Positions 19,748-28,554 of a stretch of 64,000 nt of DNA are shown here, piece by piece. The position numbers and the translations under genes are program-made. Source of the stretch: Streptomyces sp. Ag109_O5-1 (GTDB lineage Bacteria > Actinomycetota > Actinomycetes > Streptomycetales > Streptomycetaceae); the NCBI RefSeq assembly GCF_003814875.1, contig NZ_RKQF01000001.1:7254001-7318000 (forward strand), read 5' to 3'. The notes below the pieces were generated by a model that saw only the letters and a list, made by a program, of their open reading frames with translations, did no database searches and was not told the DNA's origin. Within the stretch, counting starts at the first letter, position 1; every line of letters starts with the position of its first letter.

Positions 19748-20260
19748 ATGCGCGTCTACGTCCCCCTGACCCTCCCCGGGCTTGCCGAGGCGCACAAGAC
19801 GGGCGAGCTGGGGACCGGCCCGTTCGTCGCCTACGCCGTCACCCCCGCCCTGCGCGAGTGGTACCTCTCCGACGACATAGAGGAACTGGAGTACGCCGCG
19901 CTCAACCGGGCCGCGCTGGCCTCCCTGCGGCTGCTGGCCGCCGACCCGGGCGCGATGCGGCGCCGGGTCGTGGTCGCCGTCGACGTGCCCGACGGTACGG
20001 CGGCGGTCGACCCGGACCGCGGGCTCGACCCGGCCGCGCTGGGCGAGGTCCGGGTGACCGGGACGGTCGCGCTGGCCAAGGCCGCCTCCGTGCACGTCGA
20101 CTCCGACGACGCGGAGGAGGACGTGACCGCCGCGGCCGGGGCGCTGGCGGCGGCGGACGACGGGGACGACGACGCGCAGTTCGTCGTGGACGGGGCCGAG
20201 GACCACGAGCTGCTCTGGTACGCCACGCAGGAGATCCGGAACCTGGTGGGGCTCGACTGA
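19748..20260 (+). CDS. DUF6912 family protein
   Basis: 170 residues beginning MRVYVPLTLPGLAEAHKTGE. The N-terminal half has an alternating alpha/beta pattern including AYAVTPALREWYLSDDIEEL; the C-terminal half is acidic (EDVTAAAGALAAADDGDDDA) and ends in ELLWYATQEIRNLVGLD. The pattern is that of the actinobacterial DUF6912 family. No known function and no catalytic motif that I recognise. The downstream HAD gene is on the same strand 76 bases away, so a two-gene transcript is possible. Confidence 0.8.
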   Translation: MRVYVPLTLPGLAEAHKTGELGTGPFVAYAVTPALREWYLSDDIEELEYAALNRAALASLRLLAADPGAMRRRVVVAVDVPDGTAAVDPDRGLDPAALGEVRVTGTVALAKAASVHVDSDDAEEDVTAAAGALAAADDGDDDAQFVVDGAEDHELLWYATQEIRNLVGLD

Positions 20261-20336
20261 CCCGCTTGAACCACTGTGACCTGCGATGACCTGCCGATGG
20301 TCTTGATTGTCAGTGGCGGCGGGTAGCGTTTTCGGC

Positions 20337-21002
20337 ATGGGGAAGCACGACAGCGCACACATCGTCTGGGACTGGAACGGAACACTGTTCCACGACAACG
20401 AGGCGATCATCGGGGCGACGAACGCGGCCTCGGCCGAGCTGGGCCTGGAGCCGATCACGCTGGAGCAGTATCGGGCGCTGTACTGCGTGCCGGTGCCGAG
20501 GTTCTACGAGCGGCTGATGGGGCGGCTGCCGACGAAGGCCGAGTGGGAGGTCATGGACGACATCTTCCACCGGTACTACGCGGAGCACCGCGGCCTGTGC
20601 GGGCTGACCGAGGGGGCGGCCGAGCTGCTGGCCGGGTGGCGCTCGGCGGGGCACAGCCAGTCCCTGCTGAGCATGTACGTGCATGACGAACTGGTGCCGC
20701 TGGTCCGGGGGTTCGGGATCGAGCCGCACTTCATACGGGTCGAGGGCCGGGTCGGGCCGTCCGGGGGCAGCAAGGCCGAGCACATGGTGCGGCACCTGGG
20801 CACCCTGGGGGACGTGGAGCCCGGTCGGACCGTGGTGATCGGGGACGCGGCGGACGACGCGGTGGCCGCGCAGGCGGCGGGCGCCCAGGCGGTGCTGTAC
20901 ACCGGGGGCTCGCACGGCCGGGCAAGCCTGGAGGAGGCCGGCGTACCGGTCGTGGACTCGCTGGCCGAGGCGGTCGCGGAGGCGGAGCGGCTGGTGGCGT
21001 GA
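20337..21002 (+). CDS. HAD-family hydrolase
   Basis: 221 residues from ATG at 20337. HAD motif I is WDWNGTLF, in which the usual DxDGT is changed to D-W-N; this D-x-N variant is common in phosphoglycolate-phosphatase-like members and the first Asp nucleophile (Asp12) is kept. Motif II is near SLLSMYV, motif III the Lys in GSKAEHM, and motif IV VIGDAADDAVAA. A helical cap lies between motifs I and II. It is likely a small-molecule phosphatase acting in the cytosol; the substrate is unknown. Confidence 0.9.
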   Translation: MGKHDSAHIVWDWNGTLFHDNEAIIGATNAASAELGLEPITLEQYRALYCVPVPRFYERLMGRLPTKAEWEVMDDIFHRYYAEHRGLCGLTEGAAELLAGWRSAGHSQSLLSMYVHDELVPLVRGFGIEPHFIRVEGRVGPSGGSKAEHMVRHLGTLGDVEPGRTVVIGDAADDAVAAQAAGAQAVLYTGGSHGRASLEEAGVPVVDSLAEAVAEAERLVA

Positions 21003-21429
21003 GCCTCCCGGGGGCCGCCGTCCCTGTGCAGAGTGTCAAAGTTCCACCCCCTGTTTTGTACACATACGGCTCATGACGGGCCCCGGGTGGGGAGCGATAG
21101 CCTTGGTGGCGTGATCAGCGCGATAGTTCGCGGGGGCGTCAGCGCCCCTGCCCTGCGCCCGGTGAGCACGGAACACCTCCGTGACCGGGCGGCGGTCGCT
21201 GGTCTTCTCGGGCGGAGGGCATCGGAGAAAGCCCTGGCAGTGGCGACGCCGAGAGCGACGTCACACCCTCGGGGCGCGTCGAGAATGGCTGAATGCCCCC
21301 CGCTCATCTCACCTTGCGGCATAGCGTCGGAGCAGACCGGACACCCCGGCCGTGGCGTCGAGCCGCAGGGGGAAGAGCCCGTACTTCCTTCTACGTCACG
21401 CAATGGCGCGCGACAGGAGCCAGAGGACA
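21003..21429 (+). other. Intergenic region upstream of the glutamate dehydrogenase gene
   Basis: 427 bases without a supported gene. It contains a small perfect hairpin, GGGGCG-TCAG-CGCCCC, at 21133-21148, and presumably the gdh promoter. The gdh frame is open upstream to 21352 but without a better start. Confidence 0.5.
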
Positions 21430-24400
21430 ATGCAGACCAAGCTGGACGAAGCCAAGGCCGAGCTGCTCGAACGGGCCGCCCGGGTAGCTGAGAACAGCCC
21501 GGCAGGGGGGCACCTACCGACTGGGACGACGGGGGCGGTGGACCAGGAGTCCGTGTTCGCGTTCCTCCAGCGCTACTACCTGCACACAGCGCCGGAGGAC
21601 CTCGCCGACCGCGACCCGGTCGACGTCTTCGGCGCCGCCGTCTCGCACTTCCGTCTCGCCGAGACCCGCCCGCAGGGCACCGCCAACGTCCGGGTCCACA
21701 CCCCGACCGTCGAGGAGAACGGGTGGACCTGCAGCCACACCGTGGTGGAGGTCGTCACCGACGACATGCCCTTCCTCGTCGACTCGGTCACCAATGAGCT
21801 GACGCGGCAGGGACGCGGGATCCACGTCGTCATCCACCCGCAGTTCGTGGTCCGCCGTGACCTCACCGGCAAGCTGATCGAGGTGCTGCCCACCCCGGCC
21901 GCCGGCGAGGACCTGCCGCACGACACGCACTTCGAGTCCTGGATCCACGTCGAGATCGACCGCGAGACCGACCGCTCCGACCTCAAGCAGATCACCGCCG
22001 ATCTGCTGCGCGTCCTGTCCGACGTCCGCGAGGCCGTCGAGGACTGGGAGAAGATGCGGGAGGCGGCCGTCCGCGTCGCCGAGGACCTCGGCGAGGAGCC
22101 GATGCCCGGCGACCTGCCGCGCCCCGAGGTCGAGGAGGCCCGCGAGCTGCTGCGCTGGCTGGCCGCCGACCACTTCACCTTCCTCGGCTTCCGCGAGTAC
22201 CAGCTCCGCGAGGACGACTCGCTGGCCGCCGTGCCCGGCACCGGCCTCGGCATCCTGCGCTCCGACCCGCACCACGCCGTCGACGAGGGCCATCCGGTCA
22301 GCCCCTCCTTCGAGCGGCTCCCGGCCGACGCGCGCGCGAAGGCCCGTGAGCACAAGCTTCTCGTCCTGACCAAGGCGAACAGCCGGTCGACCGTGCACCG
22401 GCCGTCCTACCTGGACTACATCGGCGTCAAGAAGTTCGACGCGGACGGCAACGTCGTCGGTGAGCGCCGTTTCCTGGGCCTGTTCTCGTCCGCCGCCTAC
22501 ACCGAGTCGGTGCGCCGGGTGCCGGTCATCCGCCGCAAGGTCGACGCGGTCCTCGACCGGGCCGGGTTCTCGCCCAACAGCCACGACGGCCGCGACCTGC
22601 TCCAGATCATGGAGACCTACCCCCGCGACGAGCTGTTCCAGACCCCGGTCCCCGAGCTGGAGTCGATCGTCACCAGCGTCCTCTACCTGCAGGAACGCCG
22701 CCGGCTCCGCCTCTACCTGCGCCAGGACGAATACGGCCGCTACTACTCGGCCCTCGTCTACCTCCCCCGCGACCGCTACACCACCGGCGTCCGGCTGCGG
22801 ATCATCGACATCCTGAAGGAGGAGCTCGGCGGCACCAGCGTCGACTTCACCGCCTGGAACACCGAGTCGATCCTCTCCCGGCTGCACTTCGTCGTCCGCG
22901 TCCCGCAGGGCACCGAGCTGCCCGAGCTGTCTGACGCCGACAAGGACCGCATCGAGGCCCGTCTGGTCGAGGCGGCCCGCTCCTGGGCCGACGCCTTCGC
23001 CGAGGCGCTCAACGCCGAGTGCGGCGAGGAGCGCGCCGCCGAGCTGCTGCGCAAGTACACCAACTCCTTCCCCGAGGGCTACAAGGCCGACCACACCCCG
23101 CGTGCGGCGGTCGCCGACCTCGTGCACCTGGAGCGGCTCACCGAGGAGGCGGGCAACGACTTCGCGCTCAGCCTCTACGAGCCGGTGGGCGCCGCCCCCG
23201 ACGAGCGCCGTTTCAAGATCTACCGCAAGGGTGCGGCGATCTCCCTGTCGGCCGTGCTGCCGGTCCTGAACCGGATCGGCGTCGAGGTGATCGACGAGCG
23301 GCCGTACGAACTGCGCTGCGCGGACCGGGCGACCGCCTGGATCTACGACTTCGGCCTGCGCGTGCCGAAGGTGCAGGGCAGCGCGAACGGCGACTACCTG
23401 GGCGAGGACGGGCGTGAGCGGTTCCAGGAGGCGTTCGCGGCGACCTGGACCGGCCGCGCGGAGAATGACGGCTTCAACGCGCTGGTGCTGAGCGCCGGGC
23501 TGAGCTGGCGCCAGGCGATGGTGCTGCGGGCGTACGCCAAGTACCTGCGGCAGGCCGGTTCCACGTTCAGCCAGGACTACATGGAGACCACTCTCCGCAA
23601 CAACGTCCACACCACCCGGCTGCTCGTCTCCCTGTTCGAGGCGCGGATGTCGCCGGACCGGCAGAAGGCCGGCCTGGAGATCACCGACGCCCTCCTGGAG
23701 GAGCTGGACGCGGCGCTCGACCAGGTCGCCTCGCTCGACGAGGACCGCATCCTGCGCTCCTTCCTGACCGTCATCAAGGCGACGCTGCGCACCAACTTCT
23801 TCCAGGAGTCGGCCGCCGGCGAGCCGCACGCGTACGTGTCCATGAAGTTCGACCCGCAGGCCATCCCCGACCTGCCGGCGCCCCGCCCGGCGTACGAGAT
23901 CTGGGTGTACTCGCCGCGTGTCGAGGGTGTGCACCTGCGCTTCGGCAAGGTCGCGCGCGGCGGTCTGCGCTGGTCCGACCGGCGTGAGGACTTCCGCACC
24001 GAGATCCTCGGCCTGGTCAAGGCGCAGATGGTGAAGAACACCGTCATCGTGCCGGTCGGCGCCAAGGGCGGCTTCGTCGCCAAGCAGCTGCCGGACCCGT
24101 CGAAGGACCGGGACGCCTGGCTGGCCGAGGGCATCGCCAGCTACAAGACGTTCATCTCGGCGCTGCTCGACATCACCGACAACATGGTGGCCGGTGACGT
24201 CGTCCCGCCGCAGGACGTGGTCCGGCACGACGAGGACGACACCTACCTGGTGGTCGCGGCCGACAAGGGCACGGCGACGTTCTCCGACATCGCCAATGAG
24301 GTCGCCGGCAGCTACAACTTCTGGCTCGGCGACGCCTTCGCCTCCGGCGGCTCCGCGGGCTACGACCACAAGGGCATGGGCATCACCGCCCGCGGTGCCT

Positions 24401-26367
24401 GGGAGTCGGTGAAGCGGCACTTCCGTGAGCTGGGCGTCGACACCCAGAGCGAGGACTTCACCGTCGTCGGCATCGGTGACATGTCCGGTGACGTGTTCGG
24501 CAACGGCATGCTGCTCAGTGAGCACATCCGCCTGGTCGCCGCCTTCGACCACCGGCACATCTTCATCGACCCGAACCCGGACGCGGCCACCTCCTACGCC
24601 GAGCGCCGCCGTCTGTTCGACCTGCCCCGTTCCAGTTGGGGCGACTACAACACCGAGCTGCTCTCGGCGGGCGGCGGGATCTTCCCGCGCAGCGCCAAGG
24701 CCATCCCGGTCAACGGCCACATCCGCGAGGCCCTCGGCATCGAGGACAAGGTCGCCAAGCTGACCCCGGCCGACCTGATGAAGGCGATCCTGGAGGCGCC
24801 GGTCGACCTGCTGTGGAACGGCGGCATCGGCACGTACGTCAAGGCGTCGACCGAGTCGAACGCGGACGTCGGCGACAAGGCCAACGACGCCATCCGCGTC
24901 GACGGCGCCGACCTGCGCGTCAAGGTCGTCGGCGAGGGCGGCAACCTGGGCCTGACACAGCTCGGCCGGATCGAGTTCGCCCGGCAGGGCGGCAAGATCA
25001 ACACCGACGCCATCGACAACAGCGCGGGTGTGGACACCTCCGACCACGAGGTGAACATCAAGATCCTGCTCAACGGTGTGGTCGCGGACGGCGACATGAC
25101 GGTCAAGCAGCGCAACAAGCTGCTGGCCGAGATGACCGACGAGGTCGGCGCCCTGGTGCTGCGCAACAACTACGCGCAGAACGTGGCCATCGCCAATGCG
25201 CTGGCCCAGTCCGGGGACATGCTCCACGCCCAGCAGCGGTTCCTGCGCCACCTGGTGCGCGAGGGGCACCTCGACCGGGCCCTGGAGTTCCTGCCCACCG
25301 ACCGCCAGATCCGCGAGCGCCTCGGCTCCGGGCAGGGCCTGACGGGTCCTGAGACGGCCGTCCTGCTGGCGTACACGAAGATCACGGTCTCCGACGAGCT
25401 GCTGGCGACCACGCTGCCCGACGACCCGTACCTGAGCAGCCTGCTGCACGCGTACTTCCCGACGGCCCTGCGCGAGCAGTTCGCCGCCGCGCTCGCCACC
25501 CACCCGCTGCGCCGCGAGATCACGACCACGGTCCTGGTCAACGACACGGTCAACACCGGTGGTACGACCTATCTGCACCGGCTGCGCGAGGAGACCGGGG
25601 CCTCCCTCGAGGAGATCGTCCGGGCGCAGACCGCGGCCCGCGCCATCTTCCGCTCGGCGCCGGTGTGGGACGCGGTCGAGGAACTGGACAACAAGGTCGA
25701 CGCGGCCGTCCAGACCCGGATCCGACTGCACTCGCGCCGGCTGGTCGAGCGCGGCACCCGCTGGCTGCTCAACAACCGGCCGCAGCCGCTGCAGCTGCTG
25801 GAGACCGTCGACTTCTTCTCCGAGCGGGTCGAACAGGTCTGGCAGCAGCTGCCGAAGCTCCTGCGCGGCGCGGACCTGGAGTGGTACCAGCACGTGTACG
25901 ACGAGCTGTCCGGCGCCGGTGTGCCCGACGAGCTCGCCACCCGCGTGGCCGGCTTCTCCTCCGCCTTCCCGGCGCTGGACATCGTCTCGGTGGCCGACCG
26001 CACGGGCAAGGAGCCGCTGGACGTCGCCGAGGTCTACTACGACCTCGCCGACCGTCTCGGCGTCACCCAGCTGATGGACCGCATCATCGAACTCCCGCGG
26101 GCCGACCGCTGGCAGTCGATGGCCCGCGCCTCCATCCGCGAGGACCTGTACGCGGCGCACGCGATGCTCACCGCCGACGTCCTGGCCGCCGGCAACGGCA
26201 CCTCGACGCCCGAGCAGCGCTACCAGGCCTGGGAGCAGAAGAACACCGCGATCCTGGGCCGGGCCCGCGCCACCCTGGAGGAGATCCGCAGTTCGGACTC
26301 CTTCGACCTGGCCAACCTGTCGGTGGCCATGCGCACGATGCGGACGCTGCTGCGGACGCATTCGTAG
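21430..26367 (+). CDS. gdh: NAD-dependent glutamate dehydrogenase, large 180-kDa type
   Basis: 1645 residues from ATG at 21430 (AGAGG close upstream), starting MQTKLDEAKAELLERAARV. The enzyme oxidises glutamate to 2-oxoglutarate and ammonium with NAD. Long N-terminal regulatory domains (about 1-650, with ACT-like folds) lead to the catalytic core; RGGLRWSDRREDFRTEILG begins near residue 842 and continues KAQMVKNTVIVPVGAKGGF, holding the substrate Lys residues. The nucleotide-binding part includes KVVGEGGNLGLTQLGR. A helical C-terminal domain closes the chain. Full length for the S. clavuligerus-type large GDH family. A single-gene unit ending at a strong bidirectional terminator. Confidence 0.96.
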   Translation: MQTKLDEAKAELLERAARVAENSPAGGHLPTGTTGAVDQESVFAFLQRYYLHTAPEDLADRDPVDVFGAAVSHFRLAETRPQGTANVRVHTPTVEENGWTCSHTVVEVVTDDMPFLVDSVTNELTRQGRGIHVVIHPQFVVRRDLTGKLIEVLPTPAAGEDLPHDTHFESWIHVEIDRETDRSDLKQITADLLRVLSDVREAVEDWEKMREAAVRVAEDLGEEPMPGDLPRPEVEEARELLRWLAADHFTFLGFREYQLREDDSLAAVPGTGLGILRSDPHHAVDEGHPVSPSFERLPADARAKAREHKLLVLTKANSRSTVHRPSYLDYIGVKKFDADGNVVGERRFLGLFSSAAYTESVRRVPVIRRKVDAVLDRAGFSPNSHDGRDLLQIMETYPRDELFQTPVPELESIVTSVLYLQERRRLRLYLRQDEYGRYYSALVYLPRDRYTTGVRLRIIDILKEELGGTSVDFTAWNTESILSRLHFVVRVPQGTELPELSDADKDRIEARLVEAARSWADAFAEALNAECGEERAAELLRKYTNSFPEGYKADHTPRAAVADLVHLERLTEEAGNDFALSLYEPVGAAPDERRFKIYRKGAAISLSAVLPVLNRIGVEVIDERPYELRCADRATAWIYDFGLRVPKVQGSANGDYLGEDGRERFQEAFAATWTGRAENDGFNALVLSAGLSWRQAMVLRAYAKYLRQAGSTFSQDYMETTLRNNVHTTRLLVSLFEARMSPDRQKAGLEITDALLEELDAALDQVASLDEDRILRSFLTVIKATLRTNFFQESAAGEPHAYVSMKFDPQAIPDLPAPRPAYEIWVYSPRVEGVHLRFGKVARGGLRWSDRREDFRTEILGLVKAQMVKNTVIVPVGAKGGFVAKQLPDPSKDRDAWLAEGIASYKTFISALLDITDNMVAGDVVPPQDVVRHDEDDTYLVVAADKGTATFSDIANEVAGSYNFWLGDAFASGGSAGYDHKGMGITARGAWESVKRHFRELGVDTQSEDFTVVGIGDMSGDVFGNGMLLSEHIRLVAAFDHRHIFIDPNPDAATSYAERRRLFDLPRSSWGDYNTELLSAGGGIFPRSAKAIPVNGHIREALGIEDKVAKLTPADLMKAILEAPVDLLWNGGIGTYVKASTESNADVGDKANDAIRVDGADLRVKVVGEGGNLGLTQLGRIEFARQGGKINTDAIDNSAGVDTSDHEVNIKILLNGVVADGDMTVKQRNKLLAEMTDEVGALVLRNNYAQNVAIANALAQSGDMLHAQQRFLRHLVREGHLDRALEFLPTDRQIRERLGSGQGLTGPETAVLLAYTKITVSDELLATTLPDDPYLSSLLHAYFPTALREQFAAALATHPLRREITTTVLVNDTVNTGGTTYLHRLREETGASLEEIVRAQTAARAIFRSAPVWDAVEELDNKVDAAVQTRIRLHSRRLVERGTRWLLNNRPQPLQLLETVDFFSERVEQVWQQLPKLLRGADLEWYQHVYDELSGAGVPDELATRVAGFSSAFPALDIVSVADRTGKEPLDVAEVYYDLADRLGVTQLMDRIIELPRADRWQSMARASIREDLYAAHAMLTADVLAAGNGTSTPEQRYQAWEQKNTAILGRARATLEEIRSSDSFDLANLSVAMRTMRTLLRTHS

Positions 26368-26394
26368 CCGTACGACATTCGTAGCCGTACGACA
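26361..26394 (+). repeat. Exact 17-bp tandem duplication across the gdh stop codon
   Basis: TTCGTAGCCGTACGACA occurs at 26361-26377 and again at 26378-26394. The TAG at 26365-26367 in the first copy is the gdh stop; the second copy is 3' untranslated and leads straight into the terminator stem. Confidence 0.85.
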
Positions 26395-26395
26395 T

Positions 26396-26434
26396 GAAAG
26401 GCGCCCCGGGCCGGTGAGGCTCGGGGCGCCTTTC
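26396..26434. terminator. Bidirectional terminator between gdh and the ABC exporter genes
   Basis: GAAAGGCGCCCCG (26396-26408) pairs perfectly with CGGGGCGCCTTTC (26422-26434), a 13-pair stem with a 13-base loop. The A-run and T-run at the stem ends make it useful for both convergent genes. Confidence 0.85.
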
Positions 26435-26449
26435 ACGTTGCCGCTCGGT

Positions 26450-27289
26450 TCAGGAAGGCTGCGGGACCTTCGGGCCGGCGGCCTGCTTCGGCTTCGCGGA
26501 CTTGTCGCCGGTGAAGGCCTCGTACTCCGCGAGGACGTCCTCGGTCGGTCCGTCCATGCGCAGCACACCGCGCTCCAGCCACAGCACGCGTTCGCAGGTG
26601 TCCCGGATCGAGGCGTTGTTGTGGCTGACGAGGAACACGGTGCCCGCGTGCTCGCGCAGCTCACGGATGCGCTCCTCGGAACGCCTGCGGAAGGCCGCGT
26701 CACCGGTGGCCAGCGCCTCGTCGATGAGCAGGACGTCATGGTCCTTGGCGGCGGCGATGGAGAAGCGGAGCCGGGCGCCCATGCCGGAGGAGTAGGTCCG
26801 CATCGGGAGGGTGATGAAGTCGCCCTTCTCGTTGATGCCGGAGAAGTCGACGATGTCCTGGTAACGCTCCTTGATCTCCTCGCGGGACATGCCCATGGCG
26901 AGGCCGCCGAGGTAGACGTTCTTCTCGCCGGTCAGGTCGCCCATCAGGGCCGCGTTGACGCCGAGGAGAGAGGGCTGGCCGTCGGTGTAGATGGCGCCGT
27001 TCTCCACCGGGAGCAGGCCGGCGACGGCCTTGAGCAGGGTGGACTTGCCGGAGCCGTTGGTGCCGATCAGGCCGATCGCCTCGCCCTTGTAGGCGACGAA
27101 GGAGACGTTCTTGACGGCGTGCACGAGGCGGGTGCCCGCGGCCTTCTCGGCCTGCTTGCGCCGCACCATGCGGTTGAGGGCGGCGGTGGCGGAGCCGCGT
27201 CCGGCGCCGGTGCCGTGGACCCGGTAGATGATGTCGACGCTGTCCGCGACGACCGTGGGGATGCGGGTGTCGTTCACGTTCTCAGCCAC
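26450..27289 (-). CDS. ABC transporter ATP-binding protein, polysaccharide/teichoic acid exporter (TagH/Wzt-like)
   Basis: 279 residues. Walker A is GLIGTNGSGKSTLLKAVAGL, the signature TYSSGMGARLRFSIA (SSGM in place of LSGG, as usual in this subfamily), and Walker B DVLLIDEALATGDAAFRRR with the switch His in FLVSHNNASI. The Q-loop region lies in NAALMGDLTGEKNVYLGG. There is no C-terminal sugar-recognition domain as in some Wzt proteins, so it resembles TagH. The start overlaps the permease stop by eight bases; together they would move a lipid-linked polymer across the membrane. Confidence 0.93.
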   Translation of the reverse strand: MAENVNDTRIPTVVADSVDIIYRVHGTGAGRGSATAALNRMVRRKQAEKAAGTRLVHAVKNVSFVAYKGEAIGLIGTNGSGKSTLLKAVAGLLPVENGAIYTDGQPSLLGVNAALMGDLTGEKNVYLGGLAMGMSREEIKERYQDIVDFSGINEKGDFITLPMRTYSSGMGARLRFSIAAAKDHDVLLIDEALATGDAAFRRRSEERIRELREHAGTVFLVSHNNASIRDTCERVLWLERGVLRMDGPTEDVLAEYEAFTGDKSAKPKQAAGPKVPQPS

Positions 27290-28211
27290 GGCCGTACGTC
27301 TCCTCAGCCTTCCAGAAGTAGATGAAGCCGCCGACGCCGGCGACCAGGGCCCAGCCGGTCGCCGCCGCCCACACGTGCGGGGGCAGCTGGCTGGAGTGGA
27401 AGCTCTTGATCAGCGCGTAGCGCATGAGGTCGATGTAGACGGCGGCCGGGTTGGTCTCCAGGGCGATCGTCACCCAGTGAGGCAGGTGGTCGCCCTTGGT
27501 CAGCTTGGTGATGCTCCACATCACGCCGGACACGTACATCCAGGTGCGCAGGATGAACGGCATCAGCTGGGCGATGTCCGGGGTCTTCGCACCCATTCGG
27601 GCCATGACCAGCGCGACGCCGGTGTTGAAGGTGAACTGCAGCGCCAGCGCCGGGATTGCCAGCAGCCAGGAGACGGAGAGGGGGATGCCGAAGCAGAGCA
27701 GGATGACGACCAGGGCGGCCATCGAGAACAGCAGCTGCTGGAGTTGCTGGATCGCGAACGAGATCGGCAGCGCGGCCCGTGGGAAGTGCAGGGCCCGGAC
27801 CAGTCCGAGGTTGCCGGAGATCGCCCGGGTGCCGGCCATGATCGAGCTCTGCGTGAACGTCCAGATGAACACGCCGGTGACCAGGAACGGGATGTAGTCC
27901 GGCACGTGCCGCTTGGTGCCGAGCAGGACACCGAAGATGAAGTAGTACACCGCCGCGTTCAGCAGCGGGGTCATGACCTGCCAGATCTGGCCGAGCTTCG
28001 CCTGGGCGTACTGGGCGGTGAGCTTGGCTGTGGCGAAAGCGGTGATGAAGTGCCGCCGCTCCCACAGCTGGCGGACGTACTCCGGCAGGGAGGGACGGGC
28101 GCCGCTGACCGAGAGGCCGTACCGGGCGGCGAGTGCCGCGAGGTCGTCCTCGGCCGTGACCGGGGTAGGGGGCGGTGTGTGGAGAACCTGGGTCACATCC
28201 GCTGCTTTCAC
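27282..28211 (-). CDS. ABC-2 type permease, polysaccharide/teichoic acid exporter (TagG/Wzm-like)
   Basis: 309 residues from GTG at 28211; a second GTG at 28199 (VTQVLH) is possible and neither has a good ribosome site. About 60 cytoplasmic N-terminal residues precede the amphipathic LWERRHFITAFATAKLTAQY segment typical of Wzm/TagG. Six membrane helices follow, including NAAVYYFIFGVLLG, FLVTGVFIWTFTQSSIMAG and FSMAALVVILLCFGI. Partner of the ATPase gene downstream. Repeats in its upstream region may control the operon. The substrate is not deducible, but the TagF-like operon at 36-46 kb suggests a wall teichoic-acid-type polymer. Confidence 0.93.
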   Translation of the reverse strand: MKAADVTQVLHTPPPTPVTAEDDLAALAARYGLSVSGARPSLPEYVRQLWERRHFITAFATAKLTAQYAQAKLGQIWQVMTPLLNAAVYYFIFGVLLGTKRHVPDYIPFLVTGVFIWTFTQSSIMAGTRAISGNLGLVRALHFPRAALPISFAIQQLQQLLFSMAALVVILLCFGIPLSVSWLLAIPALALQFTFNTGVALVMARMGAKTPDIAQLMPFILRTWMYVSGVMWSITKLTKGDHLPHWVTIALETNPAAVYIDLMRYALIKSFHSSQLPPHVWAAATGWALVAGVGGFIYFWKAEETYGRG

Positions 28212-28264
28212 TCGGGGGGAGGGGGTGCGGCGTCCGGCTGGGCGCCGGGCCCGTCATCCGATGT

Positions 28265-28296
28265 TTCCTTACGCTTCTCTTCACGTTTTCTTACGT
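28265..28296 (-). promoter_or_regulatory. 11-bp phased direct repeats upstream of the tagG-like gene
   Basis: On the plus strand CTTACG (28268), CTTCACG (28279) and CTTACG (28290) are spaced 11 bases apart, 54-85 bases upstream of the permease start. The phasing is like that of Streptomyces PhoP boxes (11-bp units around GTTCACC), but only the middle unit is close to that sequence. TTCCTTACG (28265-28273) recurs upstream of the TagF operon. The regulator is unknown. Confidence 0.4.
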
Positions 28297-28349
28297 CGGG
28301 ACGGGTCCGTATCGTCGCAACGGGAGCGTAGGCGGAGTTGGCGTCGGAA

Positions 28350-28362
28350 CGCAACCGTTTCG
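28350..28362. promoter_or_regulatory. TetR-type operator copy 1 (distal)
   Basis: CGCAACCGTTTCG, a near-palindrome CG-n-AAC-n-GTT-n-CG, inside a 19-base word AACGCAACCGTTTCGTCGT (28348-28366) that recurs exactly at 28516. It is about 140 bases upstream of the tagG-like start and 190 bases from tetR. Confidence 0.55.
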
Positions 28363-28517
28363 TCGTCACGGACTGGTGTGCGCCGTGACACTCCCGAGGT
28401 CGGGCCGCGACCGATTCGTTGTGGAGTACGGGCCGGAGCCGTATTCGATGCGGCGGTGAGCAGGGAGTCGTTCAGTGTGGGGTGGTTGCGACGATCGGGT
28501 GGCGGGTGTCGTCGCAA

Positions 28518-28530
28518 CGCAACCGTTTCG
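28518..28530. promoter_or_regulatory. TetR-type operator copy 2 (tetR promoter)
   Basis: The same CGCAACCGTTTCG word lies 25-37 bases before the tetR ATG. A possible -10 (TATGCT, 28543-28548) lies 12 bases downstream, so the site would overlap the -35 region. That is the usual place for autorepression. Confidence 0.6.
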
Positions 28531-28554
28531 TCGTTACGCCCCTATGCTGGTGGC

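Noticed and set aside
19547..20458. 303-codon antisense ORF over the DUF6912 gene
   Set aside because: It is opposite a family-matching gene and has shadow composition.
21514..26739. Open frame of 1741 codons on the minus strand opposite gdh
   Set aside because: The sense strand encodes a full NAD-glutamate dehydrogenase. The antisense product is a Val/Gly/Asp/Gln-rich shadow without any recognisable domain.
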